DNA of 64,000 bases, from contig NC_092807.1 in NCBI RefSeq assembly GCF_040954645.1, forward strand, positions 79,320,017-79,384,016, in the 5' to 3' direction. Position 1 is the first letter of the stretch, and each line of letters begins with the position of its first letter. Of the stretch, positions 36,161 through 47,464 are shown piece by piece. This DNA is from Diabrotica undecimpunctata. Lineage: Eukaryota; Arthropoda; Insecta; Coleoptera; Chrysomelidae. The translations under genes were made by a program, and so were the position numbers. A model generated the notes under the pieces. The model was not told where the DNA came from. It did no database searches and saw only the letters and a program-made list of their open reading frames with translations.

Positions 36161-36798
36161 AGAAATTATAAAATACAACAAATTATTTGGGAATTTTTAA
36201 AAAGGACTAATAGAAAAATCTAACTTGTATGAATGAGTCGGCTTGAATGTGTTTAGCAATTATTGTTTTTCATGTTTATTCTTATGTAATTATAAGTATC
36301 TCCCCGTAAAATATCAAAATAGTTATTTAAAAAATAAAAAAAAATAATTAAAAAACAAAAAAAAAAAACAGAAAAAAAGGAAAGAAAATTTTAAAAAATA
36401 GATATAAACAAAATATAAAAAAAGCGTATATAAAAAAATTTAAAAAGGAAAAAAAAAAGAAAATAAACTTTCACAGAGAAAGCCTAAACCTCCGAGGTGT
36501 AGAGCCTGGTTTATATCTTAGCGCTGTGAAAAAAGATTACTATTTATTAGTATTTAATATTAGCATTTAGTATTATTTGTATATTTCTTATTTATTTGTA
36601 AATTAATTTAAGTTGGTTAGGGCCCCGAATGAAGAGTTTAAATAATAGTGGTCAATTTAATGTTTCCACTTTCTTTTTGTAATTTTCTTCTTTTTATTTA
36701 ACAATACCTATATATGTATGTGCATGCATAAGTGTGTATATGTGCGCATATGTATATAGGATCCATATATTTAATATTGTAGCAAACAGTATTTATTA
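36161..36798 (+). other. 3' UTR of element A with a conserved motif
   Basis: After the stop comes an A-rich tract (36340-36465) and the motif aaacctccgaggtgtagag followed by ggtttatatcttagcg (36484-36526). The same motif occurs in reverse orientation in element B at about 40212-40252. It is the only conserved non-coding block between the two. The rest to 36798 holds a short TA/TG-rich stretch and no gene. Confidence 0.6.
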
Positions 36799-38553
36799 TA
36801 CCATGCGGTCCATATGTATGGAATAAATTCATTTTTGGCGTTATTATGTACTATCTGAAAAAAACCTGAAACAGGTCGATTTTTATTCTTAAATTGACAA
36901 TTTACAGTATGAAAATATTATCTCCTTTCAGCACCCCCTTTGAATTATAAGCACCCCCCCGAAAATTTTAAATGACAAAGGGGGTCGTGTGGCACCTTGT
37001 TAGTCCTCTGTTTAGCAATATAAGGTTTTTTGAGTTGAGTGCAATCATAACGGAGAAAATTGATTTTTACAATTAAATTAAATGTTCAACTTGAGCACCA
37101 TTATTCACTTCTTGACAATAACCGAGGCGATTTTGGAATTCTCGTACAACATTTTGTATGACCTTGGGGGTTATTGTGTTAGTTTCTTCCGTTATCCTAA
37201 CTTTTAAGTCTGCAATATTGCCTGGTCTATTAAAATATACTTTAAGAAATAATCAGGTATTTTCGTATCTGTTCTGCTAAACATTAGGGAAAAAACTTCG
37301 AAGATAATAATATTAGTCAAAAAGCCAAATAAACAATTGATATGAATCTAGTAGGCTGCTGTCATTTACTGAAGTTTCGTTATACTGGACATGTAAAAAA
37401 TATTGAAAAACCAGGTAGAAATGTTAAATTTACTGATGAAAAAGAGTTAGATATACTTCTAGAGATTGAGAAAAATACCACCCGTACAAAGTTCAGTTGG
37501 TTCTGGAGTTAAATGAAGATTATCCTGATAGAAGACAAGAGTTCTGTAAAATAATGATGGACAGAATTAACGCAGATTTGCAGTTTATAAACAAAACAGT
37601 TTTTTCTAATGAATCGACGTATCATTTAAACGGAACGGTTAACAAACTCAGGGAAAATCCTCACTTAGTGTGAGACCCACGCAATATCCTATGAAAATTA
37701 ACATTCGGGCTGGTATCATTAACAATAAAATTATTGGTCCTTATTTTTTTGAGGGCACAGTTGATGGTGAGGTTTATCTAGATTTTTTGATTAACTTTTT
37801 AGTGTCTATATTACGAAGATTTTTTCCTGATGTCAATCATCCAAATAAGATAGATCGATCTATTTACTATCAACAAGACAGAGCTCTTCCGCATTTTGCA
37901 CGTATAGTTAGAAATTATTTAAACGAGGTTTTTCCCAATAGGTGGATTGGAAGACGTGGAACAATCGAATGGCACTTCTTATGGGGTTATTTAACATTTA
38001 AAGTATATTTTAATAGACCAAACAGTATTGCTGATTTAAAAGTTAGGATAACGGAAGAAATTAACAAAATAACCCCCGAGGTCGTACAAAATGTTGTGCG
38101 AGAATTCCAAGACCGCCTCGGCTATTGTCAAGAAGTGAATGGTGGTCATTTTGAACATTTAATTTAATTGAAAATTACACTGAAAAATACATCCTAATTA
38201 TTATGTGACATTATTATCTTTATTCAACCTAAAGTTTTGTGAAAGAGACATTATCAAAATTTTACATCTTCAAAATCAATTTTCTCAGTTATGATTGCAC
38301 CAAACTTAAAAAACTTTATATTTCTGAACAGAGGACTAAAATTGCTTTCTAACAAGGTGCCACACGACCCCCTTTGTTATTTAAAATTTTCGAGGGGGTG
38401 CTTATAATTCAAAGGGGGTGCTGGAAGGGGATAATATTTTCATACTGTAAATTGTCAATTTAAGAATAAAAATCGACTTGTTTTAGGTTTTTTTCAGATA
38501 GTACATAATAACGTCAAAAATGAATTTATTCCATATATATGGACCGCATGGTA
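36799..38553 (+). mobile_element. Mariner-like element with fold-back arms
   Basis: The ends are inverted copies starting TACCATGCGGTCCATA, each next to a TA dinucleotide (36797-36798 and 38554-38555). The inverted similarity does not stop at normal terminal repeats: it covers left bases 36799-37250 and right bases about 37990-38553, with about 100 bases absent from the left arm. The left arm therefore includes an antisense copy of the end of the transposase gene. A damaged transposase lies between the arms. Confidence 0.85.
37340..38167 (+). pseudogene. Mariner-like transposase, inactive
   Basis: The N-terminal part is lost in frame changes. Legible blocks are VQLVLELNEDYPDRRQEFCK, MMDRINADLQFINKTVFSNE, then (37670-38167) INIRAGIINNKIIGPYFFEG, TVDGEVYLDFLINFL, YYQQDRALPHFARIVRNYLN, FPNRWIGRRGTIEW, FLWGYL and VVQNVVREFQDRLGYCQEVN. 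In mariner-like enzymes the FSDE, QQDGAPPH and SPDLTP/LDF blocks hold the DD(D/E) triad. Here the first Asp is Asn (FSNE), the second is kept, and the block with the third is deleted between GTIEW and FLWGY. It cannot transpose itself. Confidence 0.85.
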
Positions 38554-40099
38554 TATCGTGGCTGAATGGATCAGTAATCCAAAGCCATTAAAAAAGAAGA
38601 CACATAACAAAATATAGTCAAGAGTACTAATTACTATGGACAATTTTATTTCTATATCAAACATCCTAAGATTAAAAAACGTAGTTAACTGGTGGATACA
38701 GATCTGTATTGGAACTTGAACGAACCAGACGTACATATTTAAGCCGGTGATATCTAACATTAAAATTTTAACAAAGCTAAATTAAAACTGAAACCCCTCA
38801 ATCCTCCAGACGAACTACTGTTTGATTTCCCAAATCTGCATGATGTGAACATACGGTTTAGACTAAATGCTTTTAGAGTTGGGGATATAATTTTAACAAA
38901 TTATTCAGAACTGCAAAATAAAATTTTAGGCACCTATCGATTAAATAGGTCGCAATAGAATTCGAACTAAAATAAAGGATTCAAAAAATGCTAATTACTA
39001 AAATGCTAGTGTATTTAATTATAATAATTCAGATATTTATGTTCCCGAGAGATATTTCGACGCAATTTTCTGAAGATTTTAACAAAAATGTAGGTGTGTG
39101 GCACTCGGAAAACGGAAACTATGATCGTAATTGATTAGAGCAATGTAATAAAAATGAGTAAATATAACAAAATAGTAATATAGAAATATAACAAAATTGA
39201 AGGTTGACTAGCAGGCTATTATGAAGAATGACCACTTGATACTCAAGGAAGGATTCGGCCAATTTGCATGCCTTTCAGAGACAGTTAAATGGAAATAAAT
39301 CTGGAACGTATCTAAAAATATATACATTGATGCAACTATGAATAATAAAGTCTGGAAGTGCTATACTGAATGAATGGGTACCAGAATGTTATTATACTGA
39401 AAGTATAATATATTGCTATAAGTGTTGTTCAATTTCTGTAAGCAAAAAAAGATACTAATAAAACATACAGTATGTAAAACACAATTAAAACTTTACTTAA
39501 TTTTATTAATATTAACAGAAACAAAGTAAAATAAGAATATGTTACCCTTCACCTATACGTACAGTTAAACTAGTTTAATATCAGCAATAAAATCCTTAAA
39601 TTTGTATACATATCACACTATACTTTCCCCAATAATGAATACCCTAAGTTTAAATAACTAATGATTATACTAATGACAAGAGTGAATACACTAACAATGA
39701 ACATATATAGTCTATTAACCTTCTAAAAAGATTATTTCTGTAACTTCCTGTATTTCTTAGACCTAAGAAATATTAAACCGACATTTACTTTGAGTGGGTA
39801 AATTCCAAGTATAGTAATAGTTTCAAACAAAAAAATAACAATATAGTACTCTATGTTGCGTTGTGTACACGGTTGCCAGACAGTTGAGAGATAATAGAGT
39901 ATTACACCATCCCCCAAAGCATAAATTTAAAATTAAGCAAAATGACTGCAAATGCGTGTGTGTGTGTGTGTGTTTTATTGGCACTGGTTTTGACAACCAA
40001 CTGGCCAGTCAATTTGTTTTGAGTTCTTTCTTTACACAAGATATTGTTAGTATTTAAATTTAAAACTATTGTATTGACAGTTAAGACATGGAATGTTAG
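38554..40099. other. No gene recognised; short GT repeat
   Basis: AT-rich sequence without a supported frame. A (GT)n run of about 18 bases lies at 39955-39973. The left part may be more of element A's flank. Confidence 0.5.
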
Positions 40100-43000
40100 A
40101 AACTTACTTACTAGTTTACTCTGTTTTTGCTGTTTTATTTTTTGTATCTTTTTTGTTTATTTTTTTTTACTTTTTTTTTTTATTTTGTTTTATTTATTTT
40201 TTTTATTACTACGCTAAGACATAAACCCGATTCGACACCTCGGAGGCTTAGATCTTCTTAGTTACTTTCTTTTTATTTTATTTTTTTTATTTTGTTCTCC
40301 ATTTTTTTTATTCTTTATTATTTTTTTTATTGTTTTTTTTTGTCAGAGCTTTAATTTTAAGCAATTAATATGACCATATGAAATTTTATATACATCTAGA
40401 TTCTTTGACTCTAAAAGATGTGTTAGATTAGAAGGTAATTGAACATTAACTTGAACTAGCTTGGTAAAAAAAATTGATATTTTAATAAAATGTAAAGGAC
40501 ATTCTAACAGCATATGTTGTAGATCAGCTAGCTCCCCACATATACATTCATTATTATTTGTCAGTCCTATTTTTATTTTGAATACTGGATTCATACAATG
40601 ATTGGTTCTTATTCTACAAATAGTTTTGATGAAGCCTCTGTTGCAAACTTGTTTAAACCATGTCTTGACTGAAATTGTGGGTTGGATTCTTTTATAAAAT
40701 TTGCCTTTGTCTGAATTGTTGTAGTATCCCTGCCATTTTGTGCGTTTAAGAGATCTGATTACAGATATTAAATAACCCATAGGAACTTAATAGGTTTGCA
40801 GAGACGATTATTTCAATATTGCTTTTTTAGCCAGATCATCTACTATTTCGTTGTTTTTTATACCAATATGTGCTTTTATCCAGCACAATATGATATTTTT
40901 GCCCGATTTCAAAGCTTCACTATTCAGTGCTATGATGTCACTGATGATATAATTTTCTTCAAAATTATGTAAATTATCTTTCAGTTTATGTACAATGCTT
41001 TGGCAGTCTGTAAATATAACATAGTTTAGATCTTTTTGATTCATACATATTTTGTAGGCTTCTTTGACTGCTACGAGTTCAGCTGTGAAAGTTGTCATTT
41101 TGTCAGGTAATCTATTGTTTATCTTTATACTTTTTTGGGGGTATAATATAGCATATCCAACTTTCCCGTCCATTTTTGAACAATCCGTATATCATTTTTG
41201 ATAACTCCCCCAATGATGTTGTACATACTGAAGGTGATCTATTTTAGTAAGAAAATCTGTGGCAAGAATATTACTTAAATGGCAGTTAAATGGAGATCAA
41301 TAATCTTCATAGTTTAATTTTCGAGATGAGGTTTGTTCCATTTGGTGTATGTCGTCAAAAAACGTTGAGAAAACTTTCCACAACTAAAAGCTACTTCTTT
41401 TTTCCCAATAATGATGATTTAGGTATGTAGTGGTTAGTTGTACAATTTTACTCAACAACAGTTTATTGTTAACTGCCACTTTAACTATAAATTTCTCACT
41501 TAAGAATTCTCTGCGTAATGAAAGTGAAGGTTTTATAAGCTCACATTCCATGACCAATATGGGAGTACTACGAAGATAACCAGCACTTAACTTAAGTGCT
41601 TTATTTTTTATACTTTCGATTTTTTGGAGTACAGCGTTTGATGCTGAGCCATAAAATATAGATCCGTAATTTACGATCTCATTAAATTTCTGTATAGTAA
41701 TATTGAGATGTTTGGGTCAGCTCCTCAGTTACTGACACTTACAGTCTTGATGAATGAATTTTATAATTATCAAATTGTAGGTGGTTTGGAGGAGAATATC
41801 GTTTTCTGGTAAAAGTAACAATGGTTGATTTACTCTCCGAGATTGTTAAATTCTTATCCGTCGCCCATTTTTTTATAATATTCACTCCTGATTTAAGGTA
41901 CTCATTACATTTATCTATTGACTTATTTTCTACATAGATTATTGCAACATCATCAGCATACTGTAAGATTTTTATATGCTGAGGAAGTTTATTTTCTAAA
42001 TCAGCAGTATATAGAATATATAATAGAGGACTCAAGATGCTACCTTGTGGTAGTTCCAAAGATGTTTACCGTGTGTTAGACTTATCTCCATTTAATCTAA
42101 CGTGTACTAATCGATTAACATACAAATTAATGATATTTCATGTTACAGTTTTAGGTATTCCTATTTCCAACATTTTCGCATATAGAATGTGGAGATTAAC
42201 ATTGTCATAAGCCCCTTTTATATGTAAAAACAAAGCACTAACTGCTTTCTTATAAGTAAAGGAACCATAATTGTCTATCAATAAGTGACTCAAGTTTTCT
42301 TGTGTGGATTTACCTTTTCTAAAACCAAACTTGTTTGGTTTTAGAGTAAGGGTCAGTTAGTAGTTAGAGTTTTAGAGTTTTTGGTAATAGGTCGTTCTTT
42401 TCTAACCAAAACTTCAAACGGTTTTTAATAAGTCTCTCATATGTTTTAAGTATACATGAAGCCAGTCCTATTGGACGGAAAGAATCACAATTATTTAACG
42501 ATTTTCCTGGTTTTAAGATGGGGAGAATAGTATAAACGTGCCAATCGTCAGGAATCTTTATGCGGCGTGACCAAATTTCATTGTATATATTCAGAAGCAC
42601 AGTCTTACCAATTTTTGAAAGATTTGATAGCATCAAGTAATGGATTTCATCAGCACTTGGTGCTGAATTTGAATTTTTCTTTAACGAAAAGTAAAGTTTA
42701 GTGCCGGAAAATGGTTTGATTAAGAAGCGGATTTGTTCTGGATAGTCGTATTGTAGGTCAGGAATTACTAATTCTGAAGACAGTAAAGTGATATTTTGGT
42801 GGAACTCTTCTATCCATGAAGCTTCCGATAGTATTATAGGGACTTTGTTCTTAGTTTTTCAATTTTTTAGTCTACTAATTTTTGACCATACATCTTTAAT
42901 AGGGACCTACCTATTTAAGGACCTGACATAATCTCTCCAGCTATTTCTTTTAGCTTGTTTAGTAATCTTCTTCACGTGGACATCATCTTTTTTATACTTA

Positions 43001-43286
43001 AGTAGGTTTTCTTGGATTGGATGATCTTTGAATATACAAAAACTTTCCCGTCTTCTTCTGACTGCTTCCTCACATTCTAAATCCCGCCACTATTTTCCTC
43101 TGGAAGTTGGTTTTTTTATTTTAAATTTGGGGATGCAGTAGGATGCAGTAAGATGCAGTTGTATTTATATTGCGCAAAAATTTTTCATATGAATTTATAT
43201 TTTCAGATTGAGAGAAGATATCTTCCGAAAATATTTCATATAATTTCCAGTCGGCTTTCTTTAAATTCCACTTTTGTGAATACGGG

Positions 43287-43290
<4 letters not shown>
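40100..43290 (-). pseudogene. I-like element B, 5'-truncated
   Basis: A minus-strand relative of element A. In order it shows the endonuclease-RT linker [15 protein letters not shown] (about 43270), RT with WHVYTILPILKPGKSLNN and FRPIGLASCILKTYERLI (42636-42364), LPQGSILSPLLYILYTADL and the catalytic ILQYADDVAIIYV (42059-41739), RNase H with TDCSKMDGKVGYA, ELVAVKEAYKI, IFTDCQSIVHKL and CWIKAHIGIKNNEIVDDLA (41190-40808), and a C-terminal Cys/His block CICGELADLQHMLLEC (40343-40780). The 3' UTR contains the motif shared with element A. Several stops and frame changes break it. The 5' end is cut off where the TA tract begins at 43290. Confidence 0.85.
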
Positions 43291-43343
<53 letters not shown>

Positions 43344-43393
43344 GATGATGTATTGTTTGTGATTGATGTTTTAATGAGCAATGAGTGTGTTTT

Positions 43394-43448
<55 letters not shown>

Positions 43449-43464
43449 TATATATATATATAAG
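43290..43464. repeat. (TA)n tracts around an LTR-tip fragment
   Basis: Two TA runs (about 43290-43340 and 43400-43460) flank a 60-base piece (tgtgatgatg...atgagcaatgag...ttttaataat) that matches the outer end of the Gypsy-2 LTR at 53906-53965 with several changes. It is the remnant of an older Gypsy-2-type insertion. Confidence 0.75.
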
Positions 43465-43786
43465 TGTAATATCATACCCTTATTCATGTGAAGAGATAGC
43501 AGTTTGAATTCGTCTAAAAAGAGTTTATTATCGTTAAAATTCTACAATATAAATTATTAACAATAATAACATAACTAAAATAACTTAACAAATATACAAA
43601 CCTAAAAAGAGAATCAAGAACAATGCTATTTATTACGCCATTAAGTAATTTGACAATTGTACCATACAATTTACAATATGTCAATATCAATAAAACTTAA
43701 ACAGTCATACAACCTAAAACTTTAAATAACTAAAAATAACTAAGCCCTGCTGTTTCACTTAAAATAAACATAGGTTTACTTTTACA
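43465..43786 (-). repeat. Gypsy-3 3' LTR
   Basis: 322 bases; outer end tgtaatatcata, inner end cttttaca next to a C-rich (polypurine on the minus strand) tract. Near-identical to 53497-53818. Confidence 0.95.
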
Positions 43787-43814
43787 TCCCCCTACCAAAA
43801 AGGTATGATAAACC

Positions 43815-46800
43815 ATCTAAGTATATGGTTTATCACAAGGCATCAATTTTGAAATATGGAAATAATTCATATCATTCTTTTTGTATCCAATATCTGCTTC
43901 ATATAATGTATTTGAAATTTGTTTTTTTATTTGAAATGGACCTACTCTTACTTCGTCAAGTTTTTTTCTATTTAGTTTTGATTTATTTTCTACATATGCC
44001 CAATCTCCCTCTTTGAATTCATAGGATTTTCTATTTTTGTCATACAGTTTTTTATTATATTCATGATGTCGTACCGAATTTTTATAGGCTATTTCTTTAT
44101 CTTTTTATACATTTGTTGTCTCACACAGTTCCTCGGGAACAATCGGATCTGCTTTTCCAAAAAGCAAATATTCTGGGCTATATCCGGTTACAGAATGATC
44201 TGTTTTATTGTATTCCTCTATACATTCTTCAGCTATTTTTGTCCATGCTCGAATTCTAGTTTCATTTTGTTTGCATCTTATTCTGTTAACTAATGTCTGA
44301 TTAAGTCTTTCATTTAATCCATTCGAGAATGGACAGTCTACTGCTGTAAAAATTAATTGAATATTTAAATGTTTCATATGATTTCTAAATATTTTGGAAT
44401 TAATTCCTGGATACTGATCTGTTAATAATGTTTTTATGGGGTGTTTATCTTGAATTTTGGCGATTAATTTTATGAAATCATCTGTGGTCTGATTTTTAGA
44501 AGTAACTGCAAACGCATATCTGGTGAAGTGATCTACAAGTAAATGGAGGTATTTTTTTGTCGAACGATTGCCACCAAATCCTCCTATTGTATCTAAGGAT
44601 ATTATCTGAAAAGGTTCTTTTGCTGGACCCAATTGTGACAGAAGACCATATTTTGGACCGATTCTTGTTTTATTTTTACAGCAGATCTAGCATTTTTGAC
44701 AGATATCCTTTGCTAGTGAATCTATATTCTTAATGTAGTAAAAATTTCTAATTTTGTTTGTTACTTTACCAGCACAAATATGACCATAAAATTTGTGAAC
44801 TTTTGTTATTAACTCTTTTCCAAAATCTTTGGATAAAATTATTCTTTTTTCATTCTTCCTTAATTTATAAAATATATCTTGGTTCAAAATTGTTCCTCTC
44901 ATTGTATCTATAACTTGTCGATTATTATTTTGGTCTTGTTTTATCTCAGTTAATGTGACTAGGTTTACTGTTCTTATGAATGTTTCTGCATTTTTCATAT
45001 TTTCCAACACTGGGTTTCTAGAAAGGCAGTCTGCTTCTACATTTTCTTTTCCAGGTTCATATTTAATGTCGAAGTCAAATTGTGAAAGAAAATGTGTCAT
45101 ATCTCCTAATTCTTCATCTGGTCTTGTACGAAGTTCTCTTCCCTCAAGGGGTTTATGATCAGTAATAACGAGAAATTTTCTTCCCATTAGCCAGTATTGC
45201 CAAAATTTTATTGCTTCTTTAATTGCCAGGCATTCTAAAAAAATAGCCTTTTTATTTTTTTGATATTTGTTCAATTTTTTTGAAAAGTATGCTACGGGTT
45301 TCATTTCTCCATCTCTTTGTTTTTGTTTCAGAACCGCACCAATTCCTAGAACACTAGCATCTGTATATATAGTTGTAGGAGCATTTGGTTTAAAAATGGC
45401 TAGTATAGGTTCAGAACAGAGGATATTCTTTGCCCTATCAAAAGCTGTTTGGCAGCTTAAAGACCAGTGGAATTTGATATCTTTTCTAAGTAAATTATGT
45501 AGTGGCTCTAATAACCTAGCTGAATCTTTTATATATTTATGGTAAAAATTTACTTTTCCCAAAAACTGTCGTACTTTTTTTTTCGTGTCTGGTGCTGGAA
45601 AATCTCTGATCGATATTAAATTATCATGTAACGGACGAACTGAATTGTGTCCCACAATGTGTCCCAAATATTTAACCTCTTCTCTTGCAAAATTACATTT
45701 TAGAAGTTTGAGCCTAAATCCCTCTTCAATAATTGCTTTCATAAGTCTTTCTATATGGTCTAAGTGTTCTTCAAATGATAATGAGAATATTAAAATGTCA
45801 TCTATGTAGTTTATACAAAATGAATTTAAATTATGCTTCCTGATAATATTACTTAAAATTCTTTGAAATATTGCGGGAGATGTTTTAAGCCCAAAAGGTA
45901 AGCATTTCCATTGCCAATGACCACTTTGGGTAACGAAGGCTGTCTTGTATTTATCTTTTATCCGAACTGGAATACACCAAAAAGCAGAATTTATATCTAA
46001 AGTAGTAAAGAACCTAGCATTCCTTGTTTTGGTCAAAATCTCGTCAATTAAAGGAAAAGGTTGGGGTTCAGGAATAATTAATTTGTTTAACTCACGAAAG
46101 TCAATGCACAATCTTGTTTTAGATCCTTCATCTTTTTTAAAAGCCAATGTAACAGGTGCTGCAAAAGGTGAAGATGATTCTTCTATTAAATTTGCTTTTA
46201 ATAATTGTCCTATTTGAAATTCTATCTCTTTTTGGTCTTCTATCGAGCATCTATAGGGTCTTTTTGCAACAAATTTATGTTCTAAAAGTTTAATTTGAGC
46301 TTCATTATTTTGAACCTGCCCAATGTCAAATTTATGTTTTGCAAAAATATTGTCATATTTATTTAGTAATATTTCTATTTTATTTTTCTGATATGGCAAT
46401 AAATGTTGTAATTTTGCTTCAAAAAGTTCTGTGGGAATTCCCTCATTAAAGTTTATGGAGTATTCTGTAATATTAATATTATAATTAAATTTTTCGATTT
46501 TTTCTTCAATTTTTCCGTATAATCTTTGATAAATCTCTAAATCAAAATCTTGTTTCATTTGAAAATTTAAAATAGAATCTAATCCGAGTAGAATATCGTA
46601 CTCAAAATATTCATCATTAATTACAAAAAGATTAATATTTTTCTCAATTTTATTAATTTTCAGTTTTGCAATTAGTTTTCCTGTAAAATTTGTTCTGCCA
46701 TTTATCGTTTTAAACATATTCCTATCTTCTTGAATATATAATCCTAACTTTCTTGCCACCTTCGAATTCAGAAGAGTAACATTTGAGCCTGGGTCATAAA

Positions 46801-46857
46801 CTCCACATAATTCTTTATTATTTAGGAATACTTTTAATTTGATCAATGGCAGCAAAT
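43815..46857 (-). pseudogene. Gypsy-3 pol: protease, RT, RNase H, integrase
   Basis: One minus-strand frame with two in-frame stops, TAG at 44687-44689 and TAA at 44105-44107. Domains: aspartic protease (residues 15-95 of the 46855 frame) with VYDPGSNVTLLN, where DPGS replaces the usual D-S/T-G; RT with SSPFAAPVTLAFKKDEGSKT, RLCIDFRELNKL, TLDINSAFWCIPV, LPFGLKTSPAIFQRIL and INYIDDILIFS (YIDD at 350-353); RNase H with IYTDASVLGIGAVLK and VITDHKPLEG; integrase zinc module (H...H ending CQKC); catalytic core with SLDTIGG, LLTDQYPGI and NGLNERLNQTL, so all three acidic residues are kept; and a C-terminal GPF module, DEVRVGPFQIKKQI, ending near 43820. It copies and integrates the element; the two stops disable this copy. 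Confidence 0.9.
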
Positions 46858-46867
46858 CTAGTTTTTT
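46858..46867 (-). promoter_or_regulatory. Gypsy-3 gag-pol -1 frameshift site
   Basis: On the minus strand the gag frame ends CAA AAA AAC TAG. A AAA AAC is a canonical X-XXY-YYZ slippery heptamer, and slipping back one base enters the pol frame (CTA GAT TTG CTG), which is open from there. There is no ATG for pol nearby, which supports frameshifting. Confidence 0.7.
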
Positions 46868-47229
46868 TGTTCAGTTACTGTTTCATTTAATGTCTCCTGT
46901 ATAGCAATATTATTAATATATTTAATATCATTTGATTTGTTTTCTTTTGTTACCTTTTTATCTTTTTGCTTTAAACGGCATATTGCCTCTGGATGAAACC
47001 TCCCAGGGAATCCTTTTCTATCACAATATTGACAAGTAGTTTTCTGTTCTTCTGGTATTATAGTAGATTTTTGATAAAAATTTGGTTTTGTCTCCAATTT
47101 ATTCTTCTTTTTTATAACTAAACTTTCCAATTTTCGTAATTCACCTACCAATTTTTCCATTGTTGTAACGTCAGCTCTATTAATATTATCTTGTATATAA
47201 ATTGGCAAATTTGTTACAATTAAATCAAT
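46858..47229 (-). pseudogene. Gypsy-3 gag, C-terminal part
   Basis: Beginning at the I-element insertion point, the frame reads LIVTNLPIYIQDNINRADVT, TMEKLVGELRKLESLV, a Lys-rich stretch and a zinc-knuckle-like TCQYCDRKGFPGRFHPEAIC (C-X2-C-X9-H-X4-C, longer in the middle than a standard CCHC), ending VTEQKN and TAG. It joins in frame to the gag part at 52610-53407, across the 8-base target duplication. Confidence 0.8.
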
Positions 47230-47464
47230 CATCATTCCTATTCGAAAAGCCAACGAGTCAACACCTCGGCTTCTTCAAATAGTATTTCTTATAAAAAAAA
47301 AACTTGTCAGTTAATGTGTTTTGTTATCAAGTAATTATTGAAAGTGAAAAGTTTTTTGTGAAACAACTTGGTATGTAAACTTTATAATTGATACAAACAC
47401 AATAAATAGGCCAGGCATTGCGCCTGATTTTCATTAAATATTTTGGCATCCAGAATATTTAAAA

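Noticed and set aside
39863..40057. 64-codon frame across the GT repeat
   Set aside because: The Cys-Val run is only the translation of the GT repeat.
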